From positions 2,723,001 through 2,787,000 of the forward strand of contig NZ_VFPT01000001.1 of assembly GCF_006716865.1 (NCBI RefSeq): 64,000 nt of DNA. The letters are read 5' to 3'. Numbering within the stretch: position 1 is the first letter of the stretch; the number at the start of each line of letters is the position of its first letter. This DNA is from Roseinatronobacter monicus. Its GTDB lineage: Bacteria; Pseudomonadota; Alphaproteobacteria; Rhodobacterales; Rhodobacteraceae. This document shows, in pieces, positions 8,450 to 18,482 of this stretch. Under the pieces are notes generated by a model that saw nothing but the letters and a program-made list of their open reading frames with translations, searched no databases and was not told the origin of the DNA. The position numbers and the translations under genes are program-made.

Positions 8450-9223
8450 ATGTTGAACCCGCAATCCCCTTCCAAATTGGCGCCCACAGTGGCGCAGCGC
8501 TCTGTCATGGTACAAGCGCTTGGCACCTTGGTTGTGCTTGTTCCAATGGCGACATGGCTGAGTTATAATCTTGCAGAGCTTGGCGGCTCGACCATGCCAA
8601 AAGACGCCGCCATGGCCACGGCAACGCTTTTGGGGCTGGGCAGTATGGGTGTATTGATGGGGCTATCGCGGGGCGCGTATCCGCATGACCGGCTGGGGCT
8701 GTGCAATGTGGTGACGGTCACGCGCGGCGCAGGCATCTGCATTCTCGCCGGTCTGATCTTTGTTCCCCACGCCCTGATCGGTCTGGGATGGCTGCTGGTG
8801 GTTCTTGCTGGCCTGACACTTGCGCTGGACGGGCTGGATGGGTGGCTTGCGCGGCGCAGCGGGCTTCGCTCGGATTTCGGGGCGCGGTTTGACGTGGAAT
8901 CAGATGTGGCCTTTGCGCTGGTGCTGGCCTTGCTGGCGTGGCAGGCAGACAAGGTCGGGTTGTGGTTTGTCGCACTTGGGCTGTTGCGACCCGCATTTCT
9001 GGCGGCAAGCATGGTCTGGCCTGCGTTGCGCGCGCCCCTGCCCGATGCGTATTGGCGCAAGGCAATGGCGGCCATGCAGATGAGTGTGCAGGTGGCGCTG
9101 CTGGCGCCGCTTGTCCAGCCGCCCGTATCAAGCCTGATCGCAGGCGCGCTTCTATTGGCGATGGTGTTGTCCTTTGCGGTCGATATTCGCTGGCTGCTGG
9201 GCCAGAAAGGCCAACGCCAATGA
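8450..9223 (+). CDS. CDP-alcohol phosphatidyltransferase family membrane protein
   Basis: From the ATG at 8450 the protein has 257 residues and several transmembrane helices. It contains the CDP-alcohol phosphotransferase signature: DGLDGWLARRSGL followed by SDFGARFD and VESD (DG-x2-AR ... G-x3-D-x3-D). Such enzymes condense a CDP-linked lipid with an alcohol, for example glycerol 3-phosphate or inositol. The next gene starts inside its stop codon (ATGA), forming a three-gene unit with the sulfatase-like and flippase-like proteins. That unit is divergent from the opg operon, and the context suggests phospholipid headgroup supply for glucan decoration. A TTG 27 bases upstream is an alternative start. 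Confidence 0.8.
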   Translation: MLNPQSPSKLAPTVAQRSVMVQALGTLVVLVPMATWLSYNLAELGGSTMPKDAAMATATLLGLGSMGVLMGLSRGAYPHDRLGLCNVVTVTRGAGICILAGLIFVPHALIGLGWLLVVLAGLTLALDGLDGWLARRSGLRSDFGARFDVESDVAFALVLALLAWQADKVGLWFVALGLLRPAFLAASMVWPALRAPLPDAYWRKAMAAMQMSVQVALLAPLVQPPVSSLIAGALLLAMVLSFAVDIRWLLGQKGQRQ

Positions 9224-10839
9224 CACTGGCGCGCTATCTGATCGCAACTTTGATCCTGTTTCTGGTGCTGATCCAGCCCAACCATCCGCAGGCGATGACA
9301 TGGGGCGCATTGCGGATGTTTCCGCTGGAACTGCCCGCCCTTCTGGCCGTGCTGGTCCTGTTTGGGCGCAGTGCGGTCGGGGTCGCCTTGCGCATAGTGT
9401 TGGTCGCGGCACTGGCGTTGATCGTGCTGTTGAAGCTGGCCGATTTCGGCACATTCATCGCCTTCAACCGGGGCTTTAACCTGCTGGTGGACCTGAGCCT
9501 TGTCCATGCGGGCTGGACATTGCTGCAAGGCAGTGTCGGCCTGCCGCTGGCGGGGCTGGCAGTGTTTGGCGTGCTGGTCGGGTTTGTGGCGCTGGTCGCG
9601 GCCCTGTGGTGGGCGATGGGGGTCTGGGCGGCGCTGCCTGCTGGTCGCATGGGCCAATTTGTTGCAGCTATCGCACTGGTGCCGACCGTTGCCCTAGCCG
9701 TGGCCGAAATCGGACAGGCCCGACGCGCATGGAGCCTGCCAGAACCTGTGCGCGCCAATCTGCCCGGAGCGGCCTTTACCGCGCGGGTTGCGGTTGAACG
9801 GGTCGAGCAATTTCGTGACACCCGCGCCGATCTGGCAAGTTTTCGAGAGGCCGCGCTGCAAGACCCGATGCGCGGGGCTGGCCCCTTGCTGGACCTGCTG
9901 GACGGGCGCGATCTGATTATCGTTTATGTCGAAAGCTATGGGCGGTCCAGCTTCGAGAACCCGCTATATGTTCCAACCCACACAAGCACCCTGCAAGAGA
10001 TTGAGGACGATTTGAGCGGCCGTGGCCTGTCCATGCGGTCAGGCTGGGCCACAGCGCCGATGGTCGGCGGGCAAAGCTGGCTTGCGCATGGTTCGGTTGC
10101 TTCGGGCATGTGGCTGAATACCCAAGGGCGCTACCGCGCGCTGCTGGCCAGCCCGCGCAAGACCCTGTTCCATTTCGCACAACAGTCCGGTTTGCGCACA
10201 GTTGCGATCAAGCCTGCGCATATTTTTCCGTGGCCCGAAGGAGGTTATTTCGGCTTTGATGCGATCTATAATGCCGCCGATCTGGGCTATGAGGGTGAGC
10301 CGTTCAACTGGGTAACAATGCCTGACCAGTTCACCCTGCACGCGCTGGACAGGCTGGAGCGTGACCAGCCGGACCGCGATGCGCAAGTGGCGCAGGTGGC
10401 ACTTGTTTCCTCCCACGCGCCTTGGGTACCGATCCCCGAATTGGTGGAGTGGGACGAGATTGGCGATGGCACCATCTTCAACCAATGGGCCTTGTCAGGC
10501 GATCCGCCAGAGGTTGTCTGGCGCGACCATGACCGCGTGCGCGACCAGTTCCGCTTGGCGATAGACTACAGCCTGCAAGCGGTGGGGGCATGGGCCGCGC
10601 GCCATGCCGATGACCCGCCGCTGATCGTCATGTTGGGCGATCACGAGCCTGCGCGTTTTGTGTCCGGTGTGCAGGGGTATGATGTGCCGGTGCATATCAT
10701 CGGGCCGGATGATCTGGTCAACCGCTTTGCCGAAATCGGCTGGAGCGCGGGGATGCAGCCTGCGCCCGACCTGCCCGCCCTGCGCATGGACGCCTTGCGC
10801 GATCTGTTGCTGGAGCGGCTGAGCACGACCATACCATGA
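9220..10839 (+). CDS. Membrane-anchored sulfatase / phosphoglycerol-transferase-like enzyme (OpgB/LtaS superfamily)
   Basis: The protein has 539 residues. Residues 1-~175 contain about five transmembrane helices and the rest is a periplasmic alkaline-phosphatase-superfamily domain. Metal-site motifs are visible: YVESYGRS near the domain start, a GQSWLAHGS segment where the nucleophile would sit, SSHAPW, and MLGDHEP near the C terminus. Enzymes of this group (MdoB/OpgB, LtaS) transfer phosphoglycerol from phosphatidylglycerol. Its place beside opgG/opgH supports a role in anionic substitution of periplasmic glucans. Start and stop overlap both neighbours by ATGA. Hydrolysis of sulfate esters cannot be excluded. 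Confidence 0.75.
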   Translation: MTLARYLIATLILFLVLIQPNHPQAMTWGALRMFPLELPALLAVLVLFGRSAVGVALRIVLVAALALIVLLKLADFGTFIAFNRGFNLLVDLSLVHAGWTLLQGSVGLPLAGLAVFGVLVGFVALVAALWWAMGVWAALPAGRMGQFVAAIALVPTVALAVAEIGQARRAWSLPEPVRANLPGAAFTARVAVERVEQFRDTRADLASFREAALQDPMRGAGPLLDLLDGRDLIIVYVESYGRSSFENPLYVPTHTSTLQEIEDDLSGRGLSMRSGWATAPMVGGQSWLAHGSVASGMWLNTQGRYRALLASPRKTLFHFAQQSGLRTVAIKPAHIFPWPEGGYFGFDAIYNAADLGYEGEPFNWVTMPDQFTLHALDRLERDQPDRDAQVAQVALVSSHAPWVPIPELVEWDEIGDGTIFNQWALSGDPPEVVWRDHDRVRDQFRLAIDYSLQAVGAWAARHADDPPLIVMLGDHEPARFVSGVQGYDVPVHIIGPDDLVNRFAEIGWSAGMQPAPDLPALRMDALRDLLLERLSTTIP

Positions 10840-11732
10840 GCGCACGCGTCAAGGTTCTGTTGCGCGCGCTTGCCTCACTCGCGTTGATTGCGGCTGTGTT
10901 CTGGCAAATCGGTGCAGGCGATATCTTTACCGATTTGCAGGGCATGTCGGGGCCGTGGTTCATGCTGGCCTGCCTATCTCTGGCGGTGCAAATCCCGCTT
11001 TCTGCCTTGCGTTGGCGCGTCACGGCGCAGGCGCTTGATTTGGGGCTGTCACGCAGTCTGGCGCTTAGTGAATATGGGCTGTCTGTTCTGGTGAACACGT
11101 TTCTGCCCGGTGGCGTGCTGGGCGATCTGGGGCGCGTCTTGCGGATGCGCCATTTGCGCGGCTGGCAGATGGCGGCGGCAACTGTGGTGATTGAACGGCT
11201 TGCGGGCCAGATCGCGCTGGCCGCGATTGCGGCGGTCGGGCTGGGCCTGTGGTATGGCCCGCTGATTGGGCTTGCACTGCTGGGCGGGATGGGCGCGTTG
11301 GGAGCCCTGTCCTATGCGCTGGGGCGGGTAATGCCAAAGCTGCTGGACGCCGTGCAGCGCGCATGGTTTGCGCCGCAGGTCTGGCGCGCGCAACTGGGGC
11401 TGAGCGCGGCCATTCTGACATGCAACCTGCTAGGGTTCTGGGCGGCAGCGCGGGCAGTCGGGGTGGCCCTGCCGTTTGAGGTGGCGATCTTTGTGCTGCC
11501 GGTCACGCTGATGGTGATGCTGGTGCCGGTCACGCTAAACGGGTGGGGCCTGCGCGAAGGGGCGGCGGCGCTTTTGTGGCCCGTTGTGGGCATTGGCGCG
11601 CAAACAGCCGTTGCGGCCAGCATCGTGTTTGGTGCCGCAATCGCCTGCGCGGCCCTGCTTGGGGCCGTGCCTTGGGTGCTGTACGCGTGGCGCAACCGCG
11701 CACAGGTTGCCCCCAAAGCGCAGGGCAGGTGA
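10836..11732 (+). CDS. Lysylphosphatidylglycerol-synthase-TM-like (UPF0104 type) membrane protein
   Basis: The protein has 298 residues with about eight hydrophobic helices and the conserved N-terminal pattern of this family: a helix, then SALRWRVTAQALG-like, then NTFLPGGVLGDLGRVLRM. The flippase-like half of MprF belongs here, and members without the synthase domain are thought to be lipid or polyprenol flippases. It is the third gene of the ATGA-linked unit with the CDP-alcohol transferase and the phosphoglycerol-transferase-like enzyme, so it may move a phospholipid donor across the inner membrane. That role is inferred from neighbours only. Confidence 0.7.
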   Translation: MSARVKVLLRALASLALIAAVFWQIGAGDIFTDLQGMSGPWFMLACLSLAVQIPLSALRWRVTAQALDLGLSRSLALSEYGLSVLVNTFLPGGVLGDLGRVLRMRHLRGWQMAAATVVIERLAGQIALAAIAAVGLGLWYGPLIGLALLGGMGALGALSYALGRVMPKLLDAVQRAWFAPQVWRAQLGLSAAILTCNLLGFWAAARAVGVALPFEVAIFVLPVTLMVMLVPVTLNGWGLREGAAALLWPVVGIGAQTAVAASIVFGAAIACAALLGAVPWVLYAWRNRAQVAPKAQGR

Positions 11733-11740
11733 TCCTGCCG

Positions 11741-12412
11741 TCACCCAAGCGTCAGATTGCGCACATGCGCGACCACGCGCGTTGGTGTGTTTTCGCTGTT
11801 GGATGACACGGCAACCGCAACCAGCTTTTCCAAAGGCGTATTGAACACGCGCGGAAAATCACGGGTCAGATCGACCGATTCAGAAAAGCGCCCGGTTTCA
11901 GGCCGCCGTGTAATCAGATTGCGCAGACGGTCCGGCGCATGTGGGCTGGGCACAACGGTGCCCGGTGCCTGATTGCCGCCCCACGTATACATCAACACCC
12001 GTGCCGAGCGGTTGCGCAACAGCCGCGCGATGCTAGAGCCTTCGCGCACACCGGCTGCATCCTGTTCGGGCATACTGACAAAGAAAACGCCCAGATTCCT
12101 GTCATCATTGCCGATCTGCGACAGGTCCGACGGCGGCGCAGAGCTTTCCACTTCCCATGACCAGCTTGCACTTGTCTGGTCACGCAAACCCGCAGGCAGA
12201 ATACGGTAGAGAATAGACGAGGCCCCCTCCGAGATGACAGTCAGCGAGCTTTGGCGCAACTCGAACCGGTTGGGGGTCAGACGCCGGAATGTCAGATGGT
12301 CCCAGTCATTGTCGAAAGCCACGCTATTGGCGCTTGCAATGGAAGGGATAAGTGCACCCGCTCCAAGTGTCGTCGCGGAACCTGTCAGGAAAACTCTGCG
12401 TGTCAGGGCCAT
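11741..12412 (-). CDS. Tat-exported DUF3047 family protein
   Basis: The protein has 223 residues from an ATG behind a strong GGAGGTAAC ribosome site. The N terminus carries a twin-arginine signal (TRRVFLTGSATT) ending in an ASA cleavage motif. The mature part has the DUF3047 pattern of a W-x-W strand (SWSWEVES), a RN-x-GVFFV strand and MYTWGG. DUF3047 proteins are periplasmic beta-sandwich-like proteins of unknown role. The gene ends 8 bases from the convergent flippase-like gene. It lies about 100 bases downstream of the interrupted hybrid kinase on the same strand, so read-through transcription is possible. Confidence 0.75.
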   Translation of the reverse strand: MALTRRVFLTGSATTLGAGALIPSIASANSVAFDNDWDHLTFRRLTPNRFELRQSSLTVISEGASSILYRILPAGLRDQTSASWSWEVESSAPPSDLSQIGNDDRNLGVFFVSMPEQDAAGVREGSSIARLLRNRSARVLMYTWGGNQAPGTVVPSPHAPDRLRNLITRRPETGRFSESVDLTRDFPRVFNTPLEKLVAVAVSSNSENTPTRVVAHVRNLTLG

Positions 12413-14921
12413 GTTACCTCCAAACCTTGAGAAAATATTACACATGGATACGTGGGTTGTGACGCAAAGTTTCAATCGCGCCCTTCACAAGACCGCGACA
12501 AGCGCGGCGCGCCACGTCATGCGCGCTGCAAGGCGATTGCAGACAAGCCCGCTTCCAGATCGGCGCGCTTGAAAGGTTTGGCAATATGCGACGTGAACCC
12601 TGCGGCAATATATTCGGCCACCTGATGCGTCATGGCATTCGCCGACACAGCCAGCGCAGGGGTCATGGCGACACCTTGTGCATCGGCGCGCGCGCGAATT
12701 TGGGCCAATGCGCTGATCCCGTCCAGTTCCGGCATGGAAATATCCAGCAAAATGGCATCGAACCGGCCCGGTTCCCACGCCTCGACCGCGGCGCGGCCAT
12801 CGCTGACCGATACCGATGTGACCCCCAGACTGGACAGCATGGTTTTCAGGATCAGCAGGTTGGTCGCATTGTCGTCTGCGATCAGCACCCGCATTCCGGT
12901 CAGGGCGCGCGTGACTGTCGCAGGGTCTTTTTCCGAGGAATGCGACGCGCGCGACAGCGGCAGCGCAATATGCACCGTCGTTCCGCGCCCCAAGGCACTT
13001 TCCACTGTGATCTCGCCCTCCATAAGGCCGATCAGCCGCCGCACAATTGCCATGCCCAGTCCCGTGCCTCCAAAGCGCCGCGTGACTGTTCCGTCGGCCT
13101 GCTCGAAATCATCGAACATCCGCGTCTGTTGTTCCGGCGTCATTCCAATGCCGGTATCTTGCACCGAAATATCTACACTGTCTTCGCAACTTGCCGATAG
13201 CGTCACAGTGACACCGCCATGCTCTGTGAATTTAACGGCATTGCTGACCAGATTATGCAGGATCTGGCTCAGGCGGTTTGGATCACCGCAGCGGGGCAAA
13301 TGCGCATCTTTTCCAAGGCGTAGGTCGAAACTCAGCCCTTTTTCCACGGCTGCAAGCTTGTGCATACTCTCGACACGGGTCAGAATATCAACCGGAGCGA
13401 AGGCCACCTCCTCAAGGATTAGCTTGCCAGCCTCGATCTTGGACATATCCAGCAAGTCATTCAGAATGCTTAGCAGCGTTTGACCGGAATCGCGGATGAT
13501 GCCCAACATATGCTTGTGGGCGGGCTCATTCAGTTCACCCTCTAGAATTTGCGCCATCCCCAGAACACCATTCAGCGGTGTACGGATTTCATGACTCATA
13601 TTGGCCAGAAAGTGGGATTTGGCGCGGTTCGCGGCCTCTGCCTGACGGGCTGCAACGCGCAATTCATTTTCGGCGGCGGCTTGTTCGGTAATGTCGCTGA
13701 TGGAGACGACGACCCGCACTTCCAGACCCTCGGTACTGATCGGGGCGGCATTGACAGACAAGACACGGCGCATCCCGTCGGGCCGGATGATCGAGAAGCG
13801 GACATTGCGCACAATCTGCTGTTCTGTAATCGCGCGTGCAAAGGGCAGATCATTCGTATCAAACGGGCCACCATCCAGCGCCTCGATCTTCCAGTTCGCG
13901 ACATCGTAGGTCATACCTTGCATTTCTCTGGCGCTGCGCCCGAGGATGCGCTCTGCCTCGCGGTTGGCGAAGATTATCCGGCCCTGGGCATCCAAAGCAG
14001 CAATCCCTGATGCAGAGGTGTCCATCAATCGAGAAAGGTAATCACGCTCGACCACCAGTTGCGATTCAAGGTGTTTTCGCTCCGTAATATCTAGATGTAT
14101 GCCCGCCAGCTTGCGGGCCGCCCCCCTGTCGTCGCGCGCAATTACGCGCCCGCGCGACAATATCCAGACCCAATGCCCCTGTTTATGTCGCATGCGGATC
14201 TCATTGCCGAAACTGTCGCAGCCCATCAACACCGCATCCCTTTGCTGCTGGTTAAGCATGGCCGAATCTGACGGATGCAAAAGCGCTCTGAACCCGAAAT
14301 CCGGGCTGTCTGACAGCTCCGCACGGCTATATCCCAGCATCTCTGCCCAACGGTCGTTCACATGTTGCGCGCCAGTTGCAAGATCATATTCCCATGTGCC
14401 CGCAGACGCCGCGTCGATAATCTGCTCCAGCCGTTCCTCGACCCGCTTGAGGGCTGTGATATCAATATGCACACCGGCCATGATTTCCGGTGCCCCTTCG
14501 GGCGACCAGCGCGCAACACGGCCCCGCGACAACACCCAGACCCAATGCCCCTGTTTGTGGCGCATGCGCAGTTCATACTCAAAGCGATCAATCTCTCTGG
14601 AAAAAACCTGCGCCAGTTTCGCTTCTGCGGCAGCAAGATCGTCCGGATGGACCAGCCTGCGCCAAACCTGAATATCATTCGTCCCAAGCTCTGACAGCGT
14701 ATACCCCACCATCTCGGCCCAGCGCGGGTTCACAAGGTTGACGCCGGTCACAAGGTTCCATTCCCATGTTCCGGCTTGCGCGCCGTGGATGATATCTGCC
14801 TGCCTGCGCTCTGCCTCTTTCAGTTCGGTGATGTCGACTTCCATCGCCACGCGCCCGCCATCTGGCGTGGCATGTTCAATGACCCGCAGCCAGCGCCCCG
14901 CCGCCATGCGTGTTTTAGTAT

Positions 14922-15973
14922 GGCTCAATTAGCGTTTGTTATGCGTGCCCATGTGCGATAGAACATATAGTGAACATACTGTGTGGAGGGGTATATATGG
15001 ACCACGACATCTTTCTGGTTTGGCTCAATGAGACGGATAACCTCTCGCCGGACCAGCGCGCCGAGGCGAGTCGGATCCTTTCTGGGTCTCCGTCATTGCA
15101 GGCGGTGGTCGATCTCCTTGAGGCAAAGGTTCGTGAGGACCGTATCTGCCCGCACTGCGCTTCAGAAGGAGCTATCATCAGGGGTCATGCAAGTGGCCTT
15201 TCCCGGTTCTTTTGCAAAGGCTGCGGCAAAACCTTCAACGCGTTGACCGGTACTCCGCTGGCGCGCCTGCGCCACAAGGGCCGTTGGGCAGAGTTCGCTG
15301 CTTCGTTACGTGACGGCGAAACGGTAAAGGTATCCGCTGAGCGTTGCATGGTGGCGCGCACGACCGCTTTTCGTTGGCGTCATCGTTTTCTTCGGGCGGT
15401 GACGGCTGGGGCGATCAAGTTGCGCGGCATCGTCGAAGCCGACGAGACCTTCTTTCTGAGCAGCCGAAAAGGTGAACGAAACCTTGATCGTAAGGCCCGT
15501 AAACGTGGCGGCAAGGCCGCCAAACGCGGCTTGTCGGAGGAGCAGGTTCCGGTCTTGGTCGCAGCCGACCGATCCGGCACCACCATAAGTGCTGTCTTGC
15601 CAGCAGTGACGGCCGCACATCTGCAGGCGGTTTTGCAGCCGCTTCTCGATCCTGATGCGCTCTTGGTCACTGATGGCTGCACCAGTTACCCGCCTTGCGC
15701 AGCAGCAATGGGCATCAGCCATGAAAGCCTCAACCAGACTGCAGGACAACGTGTTCGCGGGGAGTTGCACATTCAAACCGTGAACAGTCGACATGAGCGG
15801 CTCAAGACATTCCTGCGGCGCCATCGCGGCATCGCAACCAAGTACTTGGACAGCTACCTGCGCTGGTTTCAACTTGCAGTCATTCCAAAACACCAAACTC
15901 CCCGCGCGATACTCGCCGCCGCCGCAGGAATCCTGCCTATCTCAAGGCACGCATAATTAACGCCAATTGAGCC
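14922..15973 (+). mobile_element. IS1595-family insertion sequence, copy 1
   Basis: The element is 1052 bp with imperfect terminal inverted repeats beginning GGCTCAATT(A/G)GCGTT and sharing TTATGCGTGCC. It is flanked by the 8-bp direct duplication TTTAGTAT (14914-14921 and 15974-15981), the duplication length typical of IS1595. It appears identical along its length to the copy at 34339-35390, so transposition was recent. Confidence 0.95.
14997..15956 (+). CDS. IS1595-family (ISXO2-like) transposase, copy 1
   Basis: The protein has 319 residues from the ATG behind GGAGGGG. A zinc ribbon (CPHC ... CKGCGKTF, residues ~44-75) precedes an ISXO2-type DDE/N catalytic domain: EADETFF (first acidic residue), LVTDGC (second), and HIQTVNSRHERLK, where the third catalytic residue of the N type lies. 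It is complete with no disrupting mutation visible, so the element should be active. It is transcribed opposite to the kinase it interrupts. Confidence 0.92.
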   Translation: MDHDIFLVWLNETDNLSPDQRAEASRILSGSPSLQAVVDLLEAKVREDRICPHCASEGAIIRGHASGLSRFFCKGCGKTFNALTGTPLARLRHKGRWAEFAASLRDGETVKVSAERCMVARTTAFRWRHRFLRAVTAGAIKLRGIVEADETFFLSSRKGERNLDRKARKRGGKAAKRGLSEEQVPVLVAADRSGTTISAVLPAVTAAHLQAVLQPLLDPDALLVTDGCTSYPPCAAAMGISHESLNQTAGQRVRGELHIQTVNSRHERLKTFLRRHRGIATKYLDSYLRWFQLAVIPKHQTPRAILAAAAGILPISRHA

Positions 15974-18020
15974 TTTAGTATAGGCCCCCTGCCCTGCAAA
16001 CTGTGGCCCCAAACAATAGGTCATCGCGGCATCTATGCCAGCGATGCTCTCTGACAGGTCATTCAGGCGCGCGCCGGTCGACACTTCGGCGTTTGGATAT
16101 AGGTCACGGTGGCGCTGGTTGCACAGCACCAGATGATTTTCTGCATCATAATATGCGAAGGCATCCGGCAGTGCCTCGACCGCCATTTCCAGCCGCGCGC
16201 GCGCCTCATTGGCGTCATGCGCCAATCTCTCAAGGGCGGCGTCCTGTCGCTTTCGCTCTGTAATATCGGTTTCTACAGACACATAGCCAACATGCGCCCC
16301 GTCGCTGCCCAACAAAGGATAGACCTGCACATCGACCCAATAGGGTGTGCCATCGCGGGTGTAGTTCAGGATTTCGTCGCGGACGGGTTCCAGTGCCGCA
16401 AGAGCTGTGTCGATGCGCATCTTTGTCGTGCTGTCGGTTTCCGGCCCTCGGGATATTTCTTGCGGGTGCCTGCCGCGCACATCTTCCAAAAGCCAGCCCG
16501 TGCGGGCCTCAAATGCGGGGTTAACCCATTCTATGCGCTGCTCGGTATCGGCAATCAGCACCAGATTGGTCATATGCCGCGCGATCAGACTCAGGCGCTC
16601 CGTCTCGCGTTGCAGGCGCCATTCTTCGGTCATGTCGCGGGCGATAAAGACATAACCCGGTTTCTCGTCAGACTTGTTGGCGGCGCGCGTGGTGACCGTC
16701 AGAACGTAGCGGCGGCGGCCGCGCGGTGTGTCGATATCGAACGGATGTGGCCCCGACCGCCCCTTAAGCCGCGCTTCTGCCATTGCCTGACGGTTCAGCG
16801 CCACGATGTCTGGCGGCATCAGTTCTTCATCCGTATGGCCAATCAACGCCTCTGGTGACAGCATCATCTGGCCGGGATCTCTGGTATGGACACTGCGATA
16901 GCGCCCTTCTGCGTCCACTTCCAAGATCAGGTCTGGCAGCGCGTCGAGGGTTGCTTGCAAACGGTTGCGTGCCGCAGCCAACGAGTCGCGCGTGCGCGCA
17001 ATTTCGGATTCGGCATCCACCCGCGCCAACAAGTTGCCAACAGCATCCGCAACAGTCTTGAGCAACTGAACCTCTGCCCCGTCAAAGGGCTGACGGCTGG
17101 AGGAGGCAGTGAAACCGATGAAGCCCGTGCACCGCCCCCCAGCCTGCATCGGCAACGCCAACAAAGCCCCAATACCATACGCCGAAAACAGTTTCTTTTC
17201 CGGCACAGTCGCGGGCAGTGCTGACACATCCAGCATGTCAATCACAGTGTCACAATCGGCGACAAACCTTGTGCGCAACGCATCAATGATCTGCGGCAAC
17301 AGCACATCGCCCATCGCGGTGCGTGCTGTGTTTTGCGGGCTGCGCCAAGCATGTGTCGTGTCGGCACACGCGCTCCCGTCCTTGTGGCGCAGGCGAACAA
17401 GACAGGCTTGGTCCATGTCGCAAAACGCACCCAGCCGCGACAGCACGCGGTCAATAGCGGCATCGGTTTGGCACAAAGGGGCGCGGATCAGATCACTCAG
17501 CAGTTCAATGACCAAAGCATGGTTCTGCACAGTTCGCGCTTCAGCGGCTGACCCTGATGATGAGACTGACACTTTCGACCCTACCACCCGTTTCCTGCAA
17601 ACCGTCGTATATGCTGCTCGCTGTGTCGAGCTTTCATTTGCCGTTGAAAAAAGTCACAGCGGTTCAGGCATGACGAGAGGGGCGAATAGACGCGTCCGGT
17701 AGTTGCCCCACCGACAACGATCTGTAGCAACTCTGCTGCCAATGTAAACCAGCCGAATGCAACGCAAACGTGTGAATTTGTCGATTCAGCAGTACACACA
17801 GCCCAGCCAACGTGGTGACCATCTTTCGCAGCCGGGTTACCAGAACATCGATCCTGAGCGCTACAATTTATAATACCTGAATATATTTGAAACAATATTA
17901 CTGCTCACGTCTTGGTAAACTTAGACGAGGGTCACAAGGTTTGACGCGGCAATTCAACAAGAATGTTATATACAGATTTGGCAATGAACCTTTAGACTTC
18001 TAAATAATATGTTCTTGAAT

Positions 18021-18045
18021 GGAACAGTTTCGCCTGAAGAGCGTT
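18021..18045 (+). promoter_or_regulatory. EcfG-type promoter upstream of a small ORF
   Basis: GGAAC, a 16-base spacer, then CGTT is an exact consensus match. The predicted transcription start is near 18052, just after the ATG at 18048. The transcript would therefore be leaderless, start at a later codon, or be non-coding until the small frame at 18130. Confidence 0.65.
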
Positions 18046-18129
18046 GTATGCACAAGCTGAAAGAAATAAACAGTAGCTCATCCAAAAAATTTCCGAACGA
18101 CTTCGCAGAGGACGCTCTCAAAAGACGCG

Positions 18130-18330
18130 TTGAAGCTGAAGCAGAAAAACGCAACAGATGAAGTGCCTTATCCAATCGAAGAGACGCCTGATCTGGGAAC
18201 GCAGCGCATCGAGCATGTCGATCAAGCCCCGTCTGGTGCGCAGGCTGACGTAGGCGACAAACCCGCGCGAGAGCGGTCGCGCGAGCGCAGACAAGGCGCG
18301 GTCAACTTAGTTATCCCCTCTAAAATCTGA
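18130..18330 (+). CDS. Small acidic/basic ORF, possibly frameshifted (18048-18330)
   Basis: A 66-codon frame starting TTG has no good ribosome site of its own. A second frame opens at the ATG 18048 (GAAGAG eight bases upstream) and runs 37 codons in an Ala/Glu/Lys-rich helix style until a TGA at 18159. Removing one A from the A5 run at 18145-18149 would join the two into one polar protein of about 93 residues. The joined protein has a helical N terminus and a Pro/Asp-rich, then Arg-rich, C terminus. I recognise no family. Either this is a stress-induced small protein with a sequencing or real frameshift, or neither frame is translated. The EcfG-type promoter just upstream argues that the segment is transcribed. 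Confidence 0.35.
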   Translation: MKLKQKNATDEVPYPIEETPDLGTQRIEHVDQAPSGAQADVGDKPARERSRERRQGAVNLVIPSKI

Positions 18331-18333
18331 AAA

Positions 18334-18371
18334 CTCCACGCTTACTTACTCACGCCTGCGCGGAGATTTTT
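18334..18371 (+). terminator. Rho-independent terminator candidate
   Basis: CTCCACGC and GCGCGGAG form an 8-bp stem with one mismatch, followed by ATTTTTA. It lies just after the small ORF and before the next EcfG-type promoter, so it separates two transcription units. Confidence 0.5.
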
Positions 18372-18408
18372 ATTCCCGAATTTAAGTTGGTCTTATTTCA
18401 AAACTTCT

Positions 18409-18433
18409 GGAACCCAATCTGATCTCACCTGTT
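18409..18433 (+). promoter_or_regulatory. EcfG-type promoter for the PRC-barrel gene
   Basis: GGAAC, 16 bases, then TGTT (equivalently GGAAC-N17-GTT) lies about 50 bases upstream of the PRC-barrel start codon. Confidence 0.65.
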
Positions 18434-18482
18434 TATCTGGCAGAGCCTTTTAGGAGGCCGAGTGAATGATAGGAGTAGTGTT

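Larger units (their letters stand above)
12517..17587 (-). pseudogene. Multi-PAS hybrid histidine kinase split by an IS1595-type element
   Basis: Removing the 1052-bp IS and one 8-bp duplicate (1060 bases) leaves a 1336-residue frame. In order it has an N-terminal GAF domain, at least five PAS/PAC repeats (two nearly identical ones with RMRHKQGHWVW), a HisKA motif (ANMSHEIRTPLNG), a HATPase (NLVSNAVKF, DTGIGM, GGTGLGM) and a receiver domain (ADDN, LLDISMPELDG). The 5' part codes for GAF-PAS-PAS-PAS up to the insertion. The 3' part could restart at a TTG supplied by the IS end at 14928 and would yield PAS-kinase-receiver without the sensor half. The intact gene probably began at the GTG at 17587 or the next GTG. 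As it stands the sensor is uncoupled from the kinase. Confidence 0.85.

Noticed and set aside
8563..9657. Minus-strand frame of 364 codons across the CDP-alcohol transferase and sulfatase genes
   Set aside because: Low-complexity Arg/Pro/Gln-rich antisense sequence; the plus-strand genes have family motifs and ATGA coupling.
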